From assembly GCA_029907285.1 (NCBI GenBank), contig JARYMD010000168.1, forward strand, positions 1-9,064: a stretch of 9,064 bases of DNA, read 5' to 3'. Under the pieces are notes generated by a model. That model was not told where the DNA came from. It saw nothing but the letters and a program-made list of their open reading frames with translations, and did no database searches. Positions 1 to 7,017 of the stretch are shown piece after piece; the first letter of the stretch is position 1; every line of letters begins with the position of its first letter. A program made the position numbers and the translations under genes. This DNA comes from Verrucomicrobiota bacterium (GTDB lineage Bacteria; Verrucomicrobiota; Verrucomicrobiia; Limisphaerales; J093).

Positions 1-97
1 TGTCCCTTAGGCCCAAAATAAACCCCACCCGCGTTTCAGATGGCAAAAGGCACATGTGACGGAGCTGACACCCTCGATCAAGGACCGGGAAGGGATC

Positions 98-148
98 AAA
101 AAAATTTGAAATAATTCCTTGACGTCCAAGCCGCAGAAGCGTAAAAAT
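98..148 (+). promoter_or_regulatory. Sigma70-like promoter with upstream A/T tract
   Basis: A TTGACG -35 box (119-124) is followed after exactly 17 bases by a TAAAAA -10 box (142-147). A nearly pure A/T stretch (98-117) lies immediately before the -35, where an UP element for RNA polymerase alpha subunits would sit. The predicted start site near 154 would give a leader of about 35 bases before the PEP-CTERM gene. The -35 matches consensus at 5 of 6 positions and the -10 at 4 of 6. Nothing else is recognisable in 1-97. Confidence 0.6.
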
Positions 149-189
149 GCGTCAGCTTTTGATGCGGTATCAGTGTTGAGGGAAAATCA

Positions 190-882
190 GTGTATTGCTG
201 GCTAACTATGAGCAAGAACCACATTAGATTCAAGGGAGTGCTGACCGCTCTCGCGGCATCCGCAGCGGCCGTCGTCGCCCAGGCACAATTGTCCGTTGTT
301 TATGACAACACAGAGTACCTTGACCCGCCAAGGTATATCGGCTTTCTCGGCCAATCAGAGTTTGGCGATGAAGTCACGTTGTCAGGCTTGGGGTCGCACG
401 ACTATTTGGGGGTCACATACTTTGAGCTTTCTTATACCACCCCAGCCGGTTTTGAGCCGGGCGCCGGCAAAGTGGGTTACCTCCACTTTTACGACTTGAC
501 CGGTCCGGGCAAAACCCCTGGTGCTGAGCTGATGTCGCCAGTGGCGTTCCCGTTGGCCGCTCCTCCGGGAGAAATCCAAGTGTTCCTGTGGGAAACTTGG
601 GATCCGGTTGTTGTGCCCCGCACGTTCGTGTGGACCGTATCGTTCTCGGGCGTGGACGGCCAAGACGTCGGACTTGACCTTGCCAATCCACCGGCCGTCG
701 GCACCAGCTATGACGATTTCTGGGTCAAAGAGACTGGAGGCTGGACGCTCCGCTTGATCGATAACGGGAATGTTCCCGCCAATTTCTACGCGCGGATTCT
801 CGCCATACCTGAACCGACCACTCTCCAACTGCTCGCAGTGGCGGGTGCGGTTGGTTTATGGCTGTTACGGCGACGCTCCTAA
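190..882 (+). CDS. PEP-CTERM sorting domain-containing exported protein
   Basis: This is a secreted or envelope-anchored protein of unknown function. The N-terminus is a clear signal peptide: a basic segment (KNHIRFK), a hydrophobic Ala/Val/Leu core and an AQA cleavage site. The last 25 residues form a PEP-CTERM sorting signal: Pro-Glu-Pro-Thr-Thr (PEP at 206-208), a hydrophobic helix (LLAVAGAVGLWLL) and a terminal RRRS basic cluster. Exosortase-family enzymes are known to recognise such tails. The roughly 170-residue mature part is rich in Gly, Pro and aromatic residues, has no cysteine or obvious catalytic motif, and reads like a beta-sandwich. It resembles anonymous secreted proteins I associate with Verrucomicrobiota, but I cannot name a domain. 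Start: GTG at 190 has a GAGG(GA) Shine-Dalgarno-like site at 178-183. ATG at 208 has none but begins the conventional signal peptide, so 208 remains possible (224 rather than 230 aa). The gene is monocistronic, with its own promoter and terminator. No exosortase is in the window. Confidence 0.9.
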   Translation: MYCWLTMSKNHIRFKGVLTALAASAAAVVAQAQLSVVYDNTEYLDPPRYIGFLGQSEFGDEVTLSGLGSHDYLGVTYFELSYTTPAGFEPGAGKVGYLHFYDLTGPGKTPGAELMSPVAFPLAAPPGEIQVFLWETWDPVVVPRTFVWTVSFSGVDGQDVGLDLANPPAVGTSYDDFWVKETGGWTLRLIDNGNVPANFYARILAIPEPTTLQLLAVAGAVGLWLLRRRS

Positions 883-900
883 TCGCTAGTTACCGCCGTC

Positions 901-935
901 AAAAAAGCGCAGGCCCAAAAAGCCTGCGCTTTTTT
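901..935. terminator. Bidirectional intrinsic terminator
   Basis: A perfect inverted repeat consists of GCGCAGGC (907-914), a CCAAAAA loop (915-921) and GCCTGCGC (922-929). It is flanked by six A on the left (901-906) and six T on the right (930-935), so the stem can extend to 14 pairs. On the plus strand it terminates the PEP-CTERM gene, 19 bases after its stop. Read on the minus strand, the A run becomes a U tract, so it can also stop transcripts leaving manC, whose stop lies about 216 bases away. The remainder of the gap (936-1151) contains no gene that I can support. Confidence 0.93.
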
Positions 936-1151
936 AATGACCAGCACGCACATCCCATGCCTTGAATGGAGTGTGAAGCAAAAGTCTCGAGAAGGTTCAA
1001 ATACCCGGGCTCCCGGAGACCTCACTGGACTGAAGGGGTGTATCTGGGGGGCAGGGGAAAATTCCCAGGCTCGGCGTTATTCTATCGCGCCCATGCCCGG
1101 TTTGATGCGTAACCTCGCCAAACAGATCATCGGTTCCTCCGACAGAAATGC

Positions 1152-2279
1152 TCAAAGAAAGCGCCGATGGTTCTCCGATTGCCCCAGACGCGCCACCAGC
1201 TCCTTGATTCTTTGCGTTTGATGCTTGTCGGCGACGAGCACTGCGTCGTCTGTGCAAACAACGACTGAATCACGAACACCGAGAATGGCAATAACCCCGC
1301 GCTGTTCTTTTCTGAAGTCAAACACCAGATTCCGTGCAGCATCCAGTTGCACAACGTCCCCCCTGACGCAGTTGCCCGAATCGTCCGACGGGAAATGGCG
1401 GTGCAAAGCGTTCCACGACCCAACGTCGTCCCATGCAAAGTTCCCAGCGGCCACGACAACGTTTTGCGCCCGTTCCATGACGGCATAATCAATCGAGATT
1501 TTCCTGATGTTGGGATAATCCTGTTGCAAAACCTTGCTGAGTTTGGAGGAGCCCGCTGCATTGAACCAGCGGCGGCAAGTCTCGGCCATCTCAGGCTGGT
1601 GCATCGAGAGCGCTTCAGTAATCGTCACAAACGAAAAAACAAACATTCCGGCGTTCCATCGGTAATCGCCAGACGCAACATATTGCGCTGCCTGTTCGGC
1701 ATTCGGCTTTTCAACGAAACGCTCAGCTTTGTAGAAGAGCGTGCCAAATCGTTTGGTCCCCGGCGGAACCGGAAGTGGTGAGCCCACACGTATATAGCCG
1801 TACCCCGTTGCAGCCTCTGTCGGTGTGATGCCGATGGTCACAATTACACGTCCCCGCTCGGCAACTGCATAGCAGTCTGCCAGCACTCTTTGAAACTTGC
1901 GCCGTTCAGGAATCACGTGATCGGCAGGAAGAAACGCGATTACGCCGGTGGCGCAGCGCGCTCCTGCAACCGCAGCCCCAAGCGTCACTGCAGCGCATGT
2001 GTCCCTCCCGCATGGCTCGCCAACAATGTTGCCTCGTGGCAATTGAGGCAGTTGTTTCCTCACGGCGCTTTCCTGGTCAACATTTGTTATCACCAGAATG
2101 TTTTCCCGCGGCACCAGCGGCAAAACCCGGTCAACTGTCTCCTGAAGAAATGAGCGTTTCCCAAAAAGACTCAACAGTTGTTTGGGTTTTTTCTGGCGGC
2201 TTAGCGGCCAGAACCGCTCGCCCTTTCCGCCTGCAAGTATGACAGCAAAACGAGTTTTTGATTCCATCCCGGATTTCAT
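1152..2279 (-). CDS. manC: Mannose-1-phosphate guanylyltransferase
   Basis: The enzyme converts mannose-1-phosphate and GTP to GDP-mannose, the donor for surface glycans and GDP-fucose-type sugars in the cytoplasm. Visible family motifs, numbered from the chosen ATG, are the nucleotide-binding loop VILAGGKGERFWPLSR (13-28), KPKQ (31-34), EPCGRDT (88-94), FLPADHVI with the metal-binding Asp (116-123), FVEKP (188-192), WNAGMFVF (208-215) and a DYAVMER/WDDVGSW region (264-289). The length of 375 aa fits the single-domain form. The C-terminal cupin mannose-6-phosphate isomerase domain of bifunctional ManC/AlgA (about 470 aa) is absent. Start: the ATG at 2279 overlaps the trpA stop as ATGA and has a weak GGAAG just upstream. 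The frame is open further 5', but only antisense to the trpA coding sequence. ATG 2267 is a less likely alternative. The gene is probably translated by coupling to trpA. A long C-rich 3' tail leads to the terminator at 901-935. Confidence 0.93.
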   Translation of the reverse strand: MKSGMESKTRFAVILAGGKGERFWPLSRQKKPKQLLSLFGKRSFLQETVDRVLPLVPRENILVITNVDQESAVRKQLPQLPRGNIVGEPCGRDTCAAVTLGAAVAGARCATGVIAFLPADHVIPERRKFQRVLADCYAVAERGRVIVTIGITPTEAATGYGYIRVGSPLPVPPGTKRFGTLFYKAERFVEKPNAEQAAQYVASGDYRWNAGMFVFSFVTITEALSMHQPEMAETCRRWFNAAGSSKLSKVLQQDYPNIRKISIDYAVMERAQNVVVAAGNFAWDDVGSWNALHRHFPSDDSGNCVRGDVVQLDAARNLVFDFRKEQRGVIAILGVRDSVVVCTDDAVLVADKHQTQRIKELVARLGQSENHRRFL

Positions 2280-3076
2280 GTCTTCCGAATCGCATTTAGA
2301 AGTGAACTGGCGAATTCCCGCACTTTGCTCACGGCATCGGGGTTCGCCGCGCATGTCTCGACCAATCGCACAACTGCGCTCCCGACAACCACCGCGTCCG
2401 CATGAGCGGCAACGGCACGCGCCTGGTCCGGATTCGAGATTCCAAAACCAACCGCAATCGGAAGATCGGTGTGCCGCCGTACAGATGCAACAAGCCGGGG
2501 AATGTGTTGTGGGACCTCATCTTGAACCCCGGTCACGCCTTCGCGCGACACGCAGTAGATGAACCCGGTTGCAGTCCGCGCAATCCGGGCAATCCGATCC
2601 TCAGGAGTCGTCGGAGCAACCAAATGTATTGCGCTCATCCCTGCCTCACGCATCAGCCGCAAGTACTCGCCACCTTCTTCAGGCGGAAGATCCAGCACAA
2701 GCAGCCCGTCAACACCCGCACAAGCAGCTTCACGAACAAACTCCGCAACACCGCGCCGGTGCATCAGATTGTAATAGATGTAAAGCACCAGCGGAATCTG
2801 GGAAACCGCCCTTATCGCGCGCACGGTCTCGAGCACACGCGCTGGTGTCGTTCCCGAAGCGAGGCCACGCTGGGACGAAAGCTGATTCACAGGGCCGTCG
2901 GCGAGCGGGTCGCTGAACGGAACACCCAGTTCAAGCACATCAACGCCGATGTCGCTGAACGCCTCGGCCAATTTGCACGTGGTCCCCAAATCGGGGTCGC
3001 CAGCGCCAATGTATATCACAAGCCCTTTTGAATTCCGGGCACGCAACTCATCGAACCGTTTAGTGATTCGGTTCAT
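2276..3076 (-). CDS. trpA: Tryptophan synthase alpha subunit
   Basis: TrpA cleaves indole-3-glycerol phosphate to indole and glyceraldehyde-3-phosphate and channels indole to TrpB in the alpha2-beta2 complex. It is a TIM barrel of 266 aa, which is the usual length. Both catalytic residues fall at the classic numbering: Glu49 in LELGVPF and Asp60 in DPLADG. Also visible are AGDPDL at 25-30, the flexible catalytic loop region SREGVTG (177-183), and the phosphate-binding stretches VGFGIS (209-214) and VVGSAVV (230-236). Start: ATG 3076 begins MNRITKRFDEL, which fits the family N-terminus. The frame stays open to 3289, but that extension has no trpA similarity and runs antisense into ptsI. The gene is first in its transcription unit, is divergent from ptsI, and overlaps manC by ATGA. 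No trpB or other trp gene is nearby, which is unusual for a subunit of an obligate partner complex. No Trp leader peptide or attenuator was seen. Confidence 0.96.
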   Translation of the reverse strand: MNRITKRFDELRARNSKGLVIYIGAGDPDLGTTCKLAEAFSDIGVDVLELGVPFSDPLADGPVNQLSSQRGLASGTTPARVLETVRAIRAVSQIPLVLYIYYNLMHRRGVAEFVREAACAGVDGLLVLDLPPEEGGEYLRLMREAGMSAIHLVAPTTPEDRIARIARTATGFIYCVSREGVTGVQDEVPQHIPRLVASVRRHTDLPIAVGFGISNPDQARAVAAHADAVVVGSAVVRLVETCAANPDAVSKVREFASSLLNAIRKT

Positions 3077-3171
3077 GCGCACCAAGATGCCAAAACTCAC
3101 CCGCAAACGTCCAGCCCGGCCAGAATTCGATTCCCAAACATTGCGGGATCTGATAAACAAAACCCGTGTCG
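3077..3171. promoter_or_regulatory. Divergent trpA / ptsI intergenic region
   Basis: These 95 bases separate two divergent start codons, so both units must be driven from here or from within the flanking gene ends. A GATAAA (3152-3157) could serve as a plus-strand -10, but no good -35 lies 16-18 bases before it. I found no convincing pair for trpA either. No inverted repeat long enough to be an operator is visible. The call rests on gene arrangement rather than on a recognised promoter. Confidence 0.4.
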
Positions 3172-4959
3172 ATGCCCGCTCGACAAGGCGAAAGAGTGTT
3201 CCGCGGAGTACCAGTCTCAGCAGGTCTGTGTCGCGGCAAGGTATTCGTGTTGCCTCCCAAAGAAGACAAGGAAGGCCCGCGCTACACAATCTCAGAAGAT
3301 GAAGTGCCCGAGGAAATTGAGCGTTTCCGCCAGGCTCTCAGCCGCACCCGCGACCAGATACATTCAATAAAACAACGCGTCAAAGCTGCCATGGGCGCCA
3401 GTGACGCTGCCATCTTCGACGCCCAATTGGCGGTCTTGGATGATCCGATGCTCGTTGACAGGGTCATAGACACAATCAAATCCCAAAAAATCAACGCTGA
3501 GTTCGCATTCGCCGAGGTCAGTGGACGTTACGTGGCCATACTGAATGAGCTTGAAGACGACCGAATGCGCGAGCGCGCTGCCGATATGCGCGATGTCACC
3601 ACTCGCATCATGCACAATCTGCTCAGCCACGAAGACCCGCCAGACCTTTCCAAAATCACCGAGCAGTGCATCCTTGTCGCCTATGATCTCACACCGTCCC
3701 AGACCGCTCTGCTCGACAAGAAACTCGTCCTCGGCTTCGCAACTGACCAGGGAAGCCAGACGTCCCATTCGGCCATTCTTGCAAGGTCACTTGAACTGCC
3801 CGCTGTCACAGGGCTCCGAGACGCAAGCCTCAGACTGAAATCAGGCGAATATGCCCTGCTGGACGGTTATAACGGACTGTTGATCGTCAACCCGACCGAT
3901 CAAACCCTCTTCCAGTACGGCCAGTTGGCCCGAAAGCGGCTCGCAATCAAAGAAGCACTCCGCGAAATCCGCGATCTCCCGGCTGTCACCATCGACGGTT
4001 TCCGCGTCACGCTCTCCGCCAACGTCGAACAGCCAAATGAAACCGAAGAAGTGCTGAAAAACGGCGCTGAAGGAATCGGCCTTTTCCGCACCGAATACCT
4101 TTTTCTTGACCGTGGCACGCTTCCAAACGAAGACGAACAGTATCAAGCTTATCGCAGAGTCGCCGAAGTCCTCAAACCGCAACCGGTAATCATCCGAACC
4201 TTGGACCTCGGCGGCGACAAGTTCCTCGCTCACCTCAAAGCCCCGACAGAACACAATCCGTTCATGGGCTGGCGAGCCATTCGCATCTGTTTGCAAGAAA
4301 AAGACCTCTTCCGTGCCCAGCTCCGTGCCATCCTCCGCGCAAGCGTCGTCGGGAACGTCAAAATGATGTACCCCATGATATCAAGCCTCGACGAATTGCT
4401 CGAGGCCAACGCGATGGTCGCCGAGTGCATGGAGGAGCTGCGATCCAAAGGCATCCCGTTCAACCCGGACATGGAAATCGGAACCATGATTGAAATACCT
4501 GCCGCGGTCATGATCGCCGATTCCCTTGCGAAACATGCAAGGTTTTTCAGCATCGGCACAAACGACCTCATTCAGTACTCGTTGGCTGTGGACCGAATGA
4601 ACCCCAAGATTGCGCACCTCTATGAGCCAACGCATCCGGCCGTCTTGAAACTCATCAAGACCACCGTGGACGCCGCTCATAACAATGGCATCTGGGTGGG
4701 CGTCTGCGGCGAAATGGCGGCTGATCCAGTCCTCGTCCCCTTGCTGCTTGGCCTTGGCGTTGACGAGCTCAGCGCCGCCCCGGCACTTGTGCCGGCAGTG
4801 AAGTTCACCGTCCGCCGACTCAAGCTGAGCGAGGCGCGCGCATTGGCCCAGTTCGCTCTCGAAAGCGATCATGGCGCCGAAGTGCTCAAACGCGCAGAAG
4901 AGCTTGCACACACCCTGGCCCCAACACTCTGGGAGAACTCAAACAAGTTCAAACGATGA
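3172..4959 (+). CDS. ptsI: Phosphoenolpyruvate-protein phosphotransferase (PTS Enzyme I)
   Basis: Enzyme I transfers phosphate from PEP to its own histidine and then to HPr, the first step of the phosphotransferase system. Numbered from ATG 3172 (595 aa, family about 575), the order is: N-terminal swivelling/HPr-binding part; phosphorylation site GSQTSHSAILARS with His199; then the PEP-binding TIM barrel with IGLFRTEYLF (Arg306), RTLDLGGDK, NPFMGWRAIR, MIEIPAA, FSIGTNDLIQYSLAVDR and GVCGEMAAD (Cys512, the usual acid). All catalytic residues look intact. The arginine usual in the GGRTSH motif is glutamine here. There is no N-terminal GAF domain, so it is the EI type rather than the nitrogen-PTS EI-Ntr, although databases may call this family ptsP. 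GTG 3166 is an alternative start, and neither start has a Shine-Dalgarno. No HPr, EIIA or sugar permease gene is adjacent. The downstream nucleotidyltransferase overlaps it by ATGA, so it heads a three-gene unit with sugar-nucleotide genes. Confidence 0.95.
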   Translation: MPARQGERVFRGVPVSAGLCRGKVFVLPPKEDKEGPRYTISEDEVPEEIERFRQALSRTRDQIHSIKQRVKAAMGASDAAIFDAQLAVLDDPMLVDRVIDTIKSQKINAEFAFAEVSGRYVAILNELEDDRMRERAADMRDVTTRIMHNLLSHEDPPDLSKITEQCILVAYDLTPSQTALLDKKLVLGFATDQGSQTSHSAILARSLELPAVTGLRDASLRLKSGEYALLDGYNGLLIVNPTDQTLFQYGQLARKRLAIKEALREIRDLPAVTIDGFRVTLSANVEQPNETEEVLKNGAEGIGLFRTEYLFLDRGTLPNEDEQYQAYRRVAEVLKPQPVIIRTLDLGGDKFLAHLKAPTEHNPFMGWRAIRICLQEKDLFRAQLRAILRASVVGNVKMMYPMISSLDELLEANAMVAECMEELRSKGIPFNPDMEIGTMIEIPAAVMIADSLAKHARFFSIGTNDLIQYSLAVDRMNPKIAHLYEPTHPAVLKLIKTTVDAAHNNGIWVGVCGEMAADPVLVPLLLGLGVDELSAAPALVPAVKFTVRRLKLSEARALAQFALESDHGAEVLKRAEELAHTLAPTLWENSNKFKR

Positions 4960-5750
4960 AACTCATAGTGCTCGCAGCCGGGTTCGCAACCCGCCTCTAC
5001 CCGCTAACACTGAAAGTTCCCAAGGCTCTCCTCCCGATCGGCCCCGTCAAGGACTCCACTGAAACGCTCCTGATCGATCACGTCCTCCGCGCTGCAAGCG
5101 GTATCACAGGGATCGACCAAATCCACATCGTCGTAAACGCGCTCTTCTTCAGCCAATTCGATGAATGGGCAAAGAACCGGCAAACCAATCAAAACAGCCC
5201 CGCCATCGACCTCGTCAACGACGGGGCCACCGACGAAAACAAACGACTCGGCGCTGTCGGCGATCTCCAGTTCGTCATCAAAGAACGCAACATCGACGAT
5301 GACATCGCGGTAATCGCCGGCGATAATCTGTTCAGCCAGCCCCTGACAGGGTTCGGTGAATACTGCAGAACCAAAAACGCGCCGGTCGTGGGTGTCTATG
5401 ACGTGGGCGATCTCCGCCATGTGTCCAAATACAGCGCAGTCAGAAGTGAATCCGACGGTCTAATCACGTTCTTCGAGGAAAAACCGCCCAAACCAGAAAC
5501 AACGCTCGTCGCAATAGCGCTCTATTACTACCCGCGGCATGTCCTCCCGCTCATAAAGGAATACCTCGACGCACGAAACAACCCCGACCATTCGGGCCGA
5601 CTCATTCAATGGCTCTACTCGCGTGCCAGGTGTTACGCGTGGCCGGTGCCGGGAACATGGCTGGACGTCGGGTCACCAGAAACGTTTGAAGCAGCTCGCC
5701 GAATGTTCGGTTGCGAAAATTCCTTGTCATCAACCAACCGCAATCCTTAG
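4956..5750 (+). CDS. Sugar-phosphate nucleotidyltransferase (RmlA-like)
   Basis: This cytoplasmic enzyme is predicted to join a sugar-1-phosphate to an NTP, giving an NDP-sugar. The N-terminal signature LAAGFATRLYPLT (6-18) followed by KVPKALLPIG (20-29) is the glucose-1-phosphate thymidylyl/uridylyl-transferase pattern. Asp123 in AGDNLF and Asp237 in TWLDVGSPETF are the expected metal-binding aspartates, and FEEKPPKP (173-180) is the sugar-binding EKP motif. At 264 aa it is shorter than RmlA (about 290) and ends soon after the catalytic fold, with no left-handed beta-helix acyltransferase domain. The substrate sugar and base cannot be told from the sequence. Its ATG overlaps the ptsI stop (ATGA) without a Shine-Dalgarno, so translation is probably coupled. 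The aminotransferase gene starts 10 bases after its stop, which suggests the two act on the same sugar. Confidence 0.88.
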   Translation: MKLIVLAAGFATRLYPLTLKVPKALLPIGPVKDSTETLLIDHVLRAASGITGIDQIHIVVNALFFSQFDEWAKNRQTNQNSPAIDLVNDGATDENKRLGAVGDLQFVIKERNIDDDIAVIAGDNLFSQPLTGFGEYCRTKNAPVVGVYDVGDLRHVSKYSAVRSESDGLITFFEEKPPKPETTLVAIALYYYPRHVLPLIKEYLDARNNPDHSGRLIQWLYSRARCYAWPVPGTWLDVGSPETFEAARRMFGCENSLSSTNRNP

Positions 5751-5760
5751 TTTTTTCGCC

Positions 5761-6951
5761 ATGCAAGTATCATTCTACGGACACGTAAGACAGTACCAAA
5801 ACATAACATCGGAAATTGACGCCAACATTCATGAGGTGCTCATGAGCGGCCAGTACGTCATGGGCCCAATGCTCAAACGATTCGAGACTGAGTTGGCGCG
5901 TTACCACGGAACCAAGTACGCAATCGGTGTCGGCAACGGCACCGACGCAATCTGGCTCGCGCTCATGGCTCTCGGAATTGGGCCCGGCGACGAGGTCATC
6001 ACCCACCCAAACACGTTCTTCGCCACCGCAGAAGCCATCTGGATTGCAGGCGCAACGGCCGTCTTCGTCGATTGCTGCCCGAAAACCAAGTGCATCTGCC
6101 CGGCCAACATCGAGGCCGCCATCACGCCAAGAACAAAAGCCATCGTGCCCGTTCACCTGTACGGCCAATGCGCCGACATGAACGCAATCTGGCAAATAGC
6201 CGCCAAACACAAACTTCACGTCATCGAGGACAACGCCCAGGCCATCGGCGCGTATGGGCCCGGCTTCCGCATCTGCGATCGCAGTGACGCCGCAACCACC
6301 AGCTTCATCATTCAGAAAAACCTCGGCACCTTCGGCGACAGCGGCGCCGTCGTCACAAACAATCCCGACATCGACGCGCGAATCCGCAAACTGCGCAACC
6401 ATGGCTCGGACAAACGAAATGTTCACAGCTTTGGTTTCAACAGCCGGCTCGACGACCTCCACGCCGGAATCCTCAGCGCCAAACTGAAACACATAGACGA
6501 ATGGAACGATCTGCGCCGTAAATGGGCCGCAAGGTACTCGGCCGGACTCAAAGATTGCCAGACAATCGACCTGCCAGTCGAACTGCCGGGCTACCGCCAC
6601 GTCTATCATCTCTACGTCATTGAAACCAAGAAACCCGAGTGGCGCGACATGCTGCTCGATCATCTCGTTAAAGCCGGCATTGACGCAAAAACCCATTACT
6701 CGATCGCCATCCACAAACAGGCCGGTTACCCGTGGGGCAAGAATGCGCGAATCGTTGGCCCGCTCACCAACGCTGAAGCCAACGCCGCTTGCTGTGTCAG
6801 CTTGCCAATGTACCCCGAGCTGCTCCCAGAGGAAGTCGATTACGTGATCGAGAAGGTCAGGGAATGGGACGCAAAGTTCGCGGCTGACGCGCCGAAAGGC
6901 AAGGGCATCGCTCAGAGCGGCAAAACCTGCCAGTATTGCTCCAACGCCTGA
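5761..6951 (+). CDS. DegT/DnrJ/EryC1/StrS-family sugar aminotransferase
   Basis: This is a PLP-dependent enzyme that usually transaminates a keto-sugar nucleotide to make an amino sugar for LPS, capsule or glycoprotein glycans. It has 396 aa, typical of the family. Key features are the N-terminal GQYVMGPMLKRFE segment (30-42); GNGTDAIWLAL (59-69) for cofactor phosphate; HPNTFFAT (82-89); VPVHLYGQ (129-136); VIEDNAQAIGA with Asp157 contacting the PLP ring nitrogen; the internal aldimine Lys186 in QKNLGTFGDSG; and NSRLDDLHAG (227-236). The sequence before the lysine, SFIIQKNLG, departs from the common SF-x-P-x-KNLG. The last residues form a polar tail ending CQYCSNA. Start: ATG 5761 gives the normal family N-terminus and sits 10 bases after the preceding stop. 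The frame is open back to 5623, but only over the previous gene. No Shine-Dalgarno is evident. The product sugar is unknown. No dehydratase, epimerase or acetyltransferase gene is in view. Confidence 0.93.
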   Translation: MQVSFYGHVRQYQNITSEIDANIHEVLMSGQYVMGPMLKRFETELARYHGTKYAIGVGNGTDAIWLALMALGIGPGDEVITHPNTFFATAEAIWIAGATAVFVDCCPKTKCICPANIEAAITPRTKAIVPVHLYGQCADMNAIWQIAAKHKLHVIEDNAQAIGAYGPGFRICDRSDAATTSFIIQKNLGTFGDSGAVVTNNPDIDARIRKLRNHGSDKRNVHSFGFNSRLDDLHAGILSAKLKHIDEWNDLRRKWAARYSAGLKDCQTIDLPVELPGYRHVYHLYVIETKKPEWRDMLLDHLVKAGIDAKTHYSIAIHKQAGYPWGKNARIVGPLTNAEANAACCVSLPMYPELLPEEVDYVIEKVREWDAKFAADAPKGKGIAQSGKTCQYCSNA

Positions 6952-6961
6952 TACGGCTGCC

Positions 6962-7017
6962 TCAGCGGTGAAACAGACCGCTCGCTGACCCCACATGCCC
7001 GGAGTCATTTTCCGGGC
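6962..7017. terminator. Two small hairpins at the convergent junction
   Basis: Just after the aminotransferase stop, AGCGGT (6964-6969) can pair with ACCGCT (6977-6982). The alternative pairing TCAGCG (6962-6967) with CGCTGA (6983-6988) competes with it. A second hairpin, GCCCGGA (6997-7003) and TCCGGGC (7011-7017), has the gmhB stop codon (7005-7007) in its loop. Neither is followed by a proper T run on either strand, so they may be 3'-end protection or weak termination structures. Confidence 0.4.

Noticed and set aside
995..1020. tRNA T-loop-like string GGTTCAAATACC
   Set aside because: The flanking bases do not form a T-stem, acceptor stem or anticodon arm, so it is a chance match.
937..1221. 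Possible 94-aa plus-strand ORF after the PEP-CTERM gene
   Set aside because: It begins right after the terminator, overlaps the end of manC in antisense, has no ribosome site and resembles no known family.
1127..1561. 144-codon minus-strand frame and other nested frames within manC
   Set aside because: These are out-of-frame shadows. The manC frame carries all motifs of the guanylyltransferase family.
3077..3289. 71-residue upstream extension of the trpA frame
   Set aside because: The extension runs antisense to the ptsI start and shows no TrpA similarity. ATG 3076 gives the normal family N-terminus and puts the catalytic residues at Glu49 and Asp60.
4956..5750. Nucleotidyltransferase as the missing heptose adenylyltransferase
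   Set aside because: Its motifs are those of the RmlA-like GT-A fold, not the HxGH cytidylyltransferase fold of HldC, so the idea has no sequence support.
5623..5760. Longer N-terminus for the aminotransferase, overlapping the nucleotidyltransferase
   Set aside because: The extra 46 residues are the other gene read in a different frame. ATG 5761 begins exactly at the family's usual N-terminus.
5770..7008. 412-codon open frame on the minus strand, opposite the aminotransferase gene
   Set aside because: It mirrors the aminotransferase reading frame across its whole length. The translation has no recognisable domain, and long antisense frames are expected from the codon bias of a moderately G+C-rich gene.
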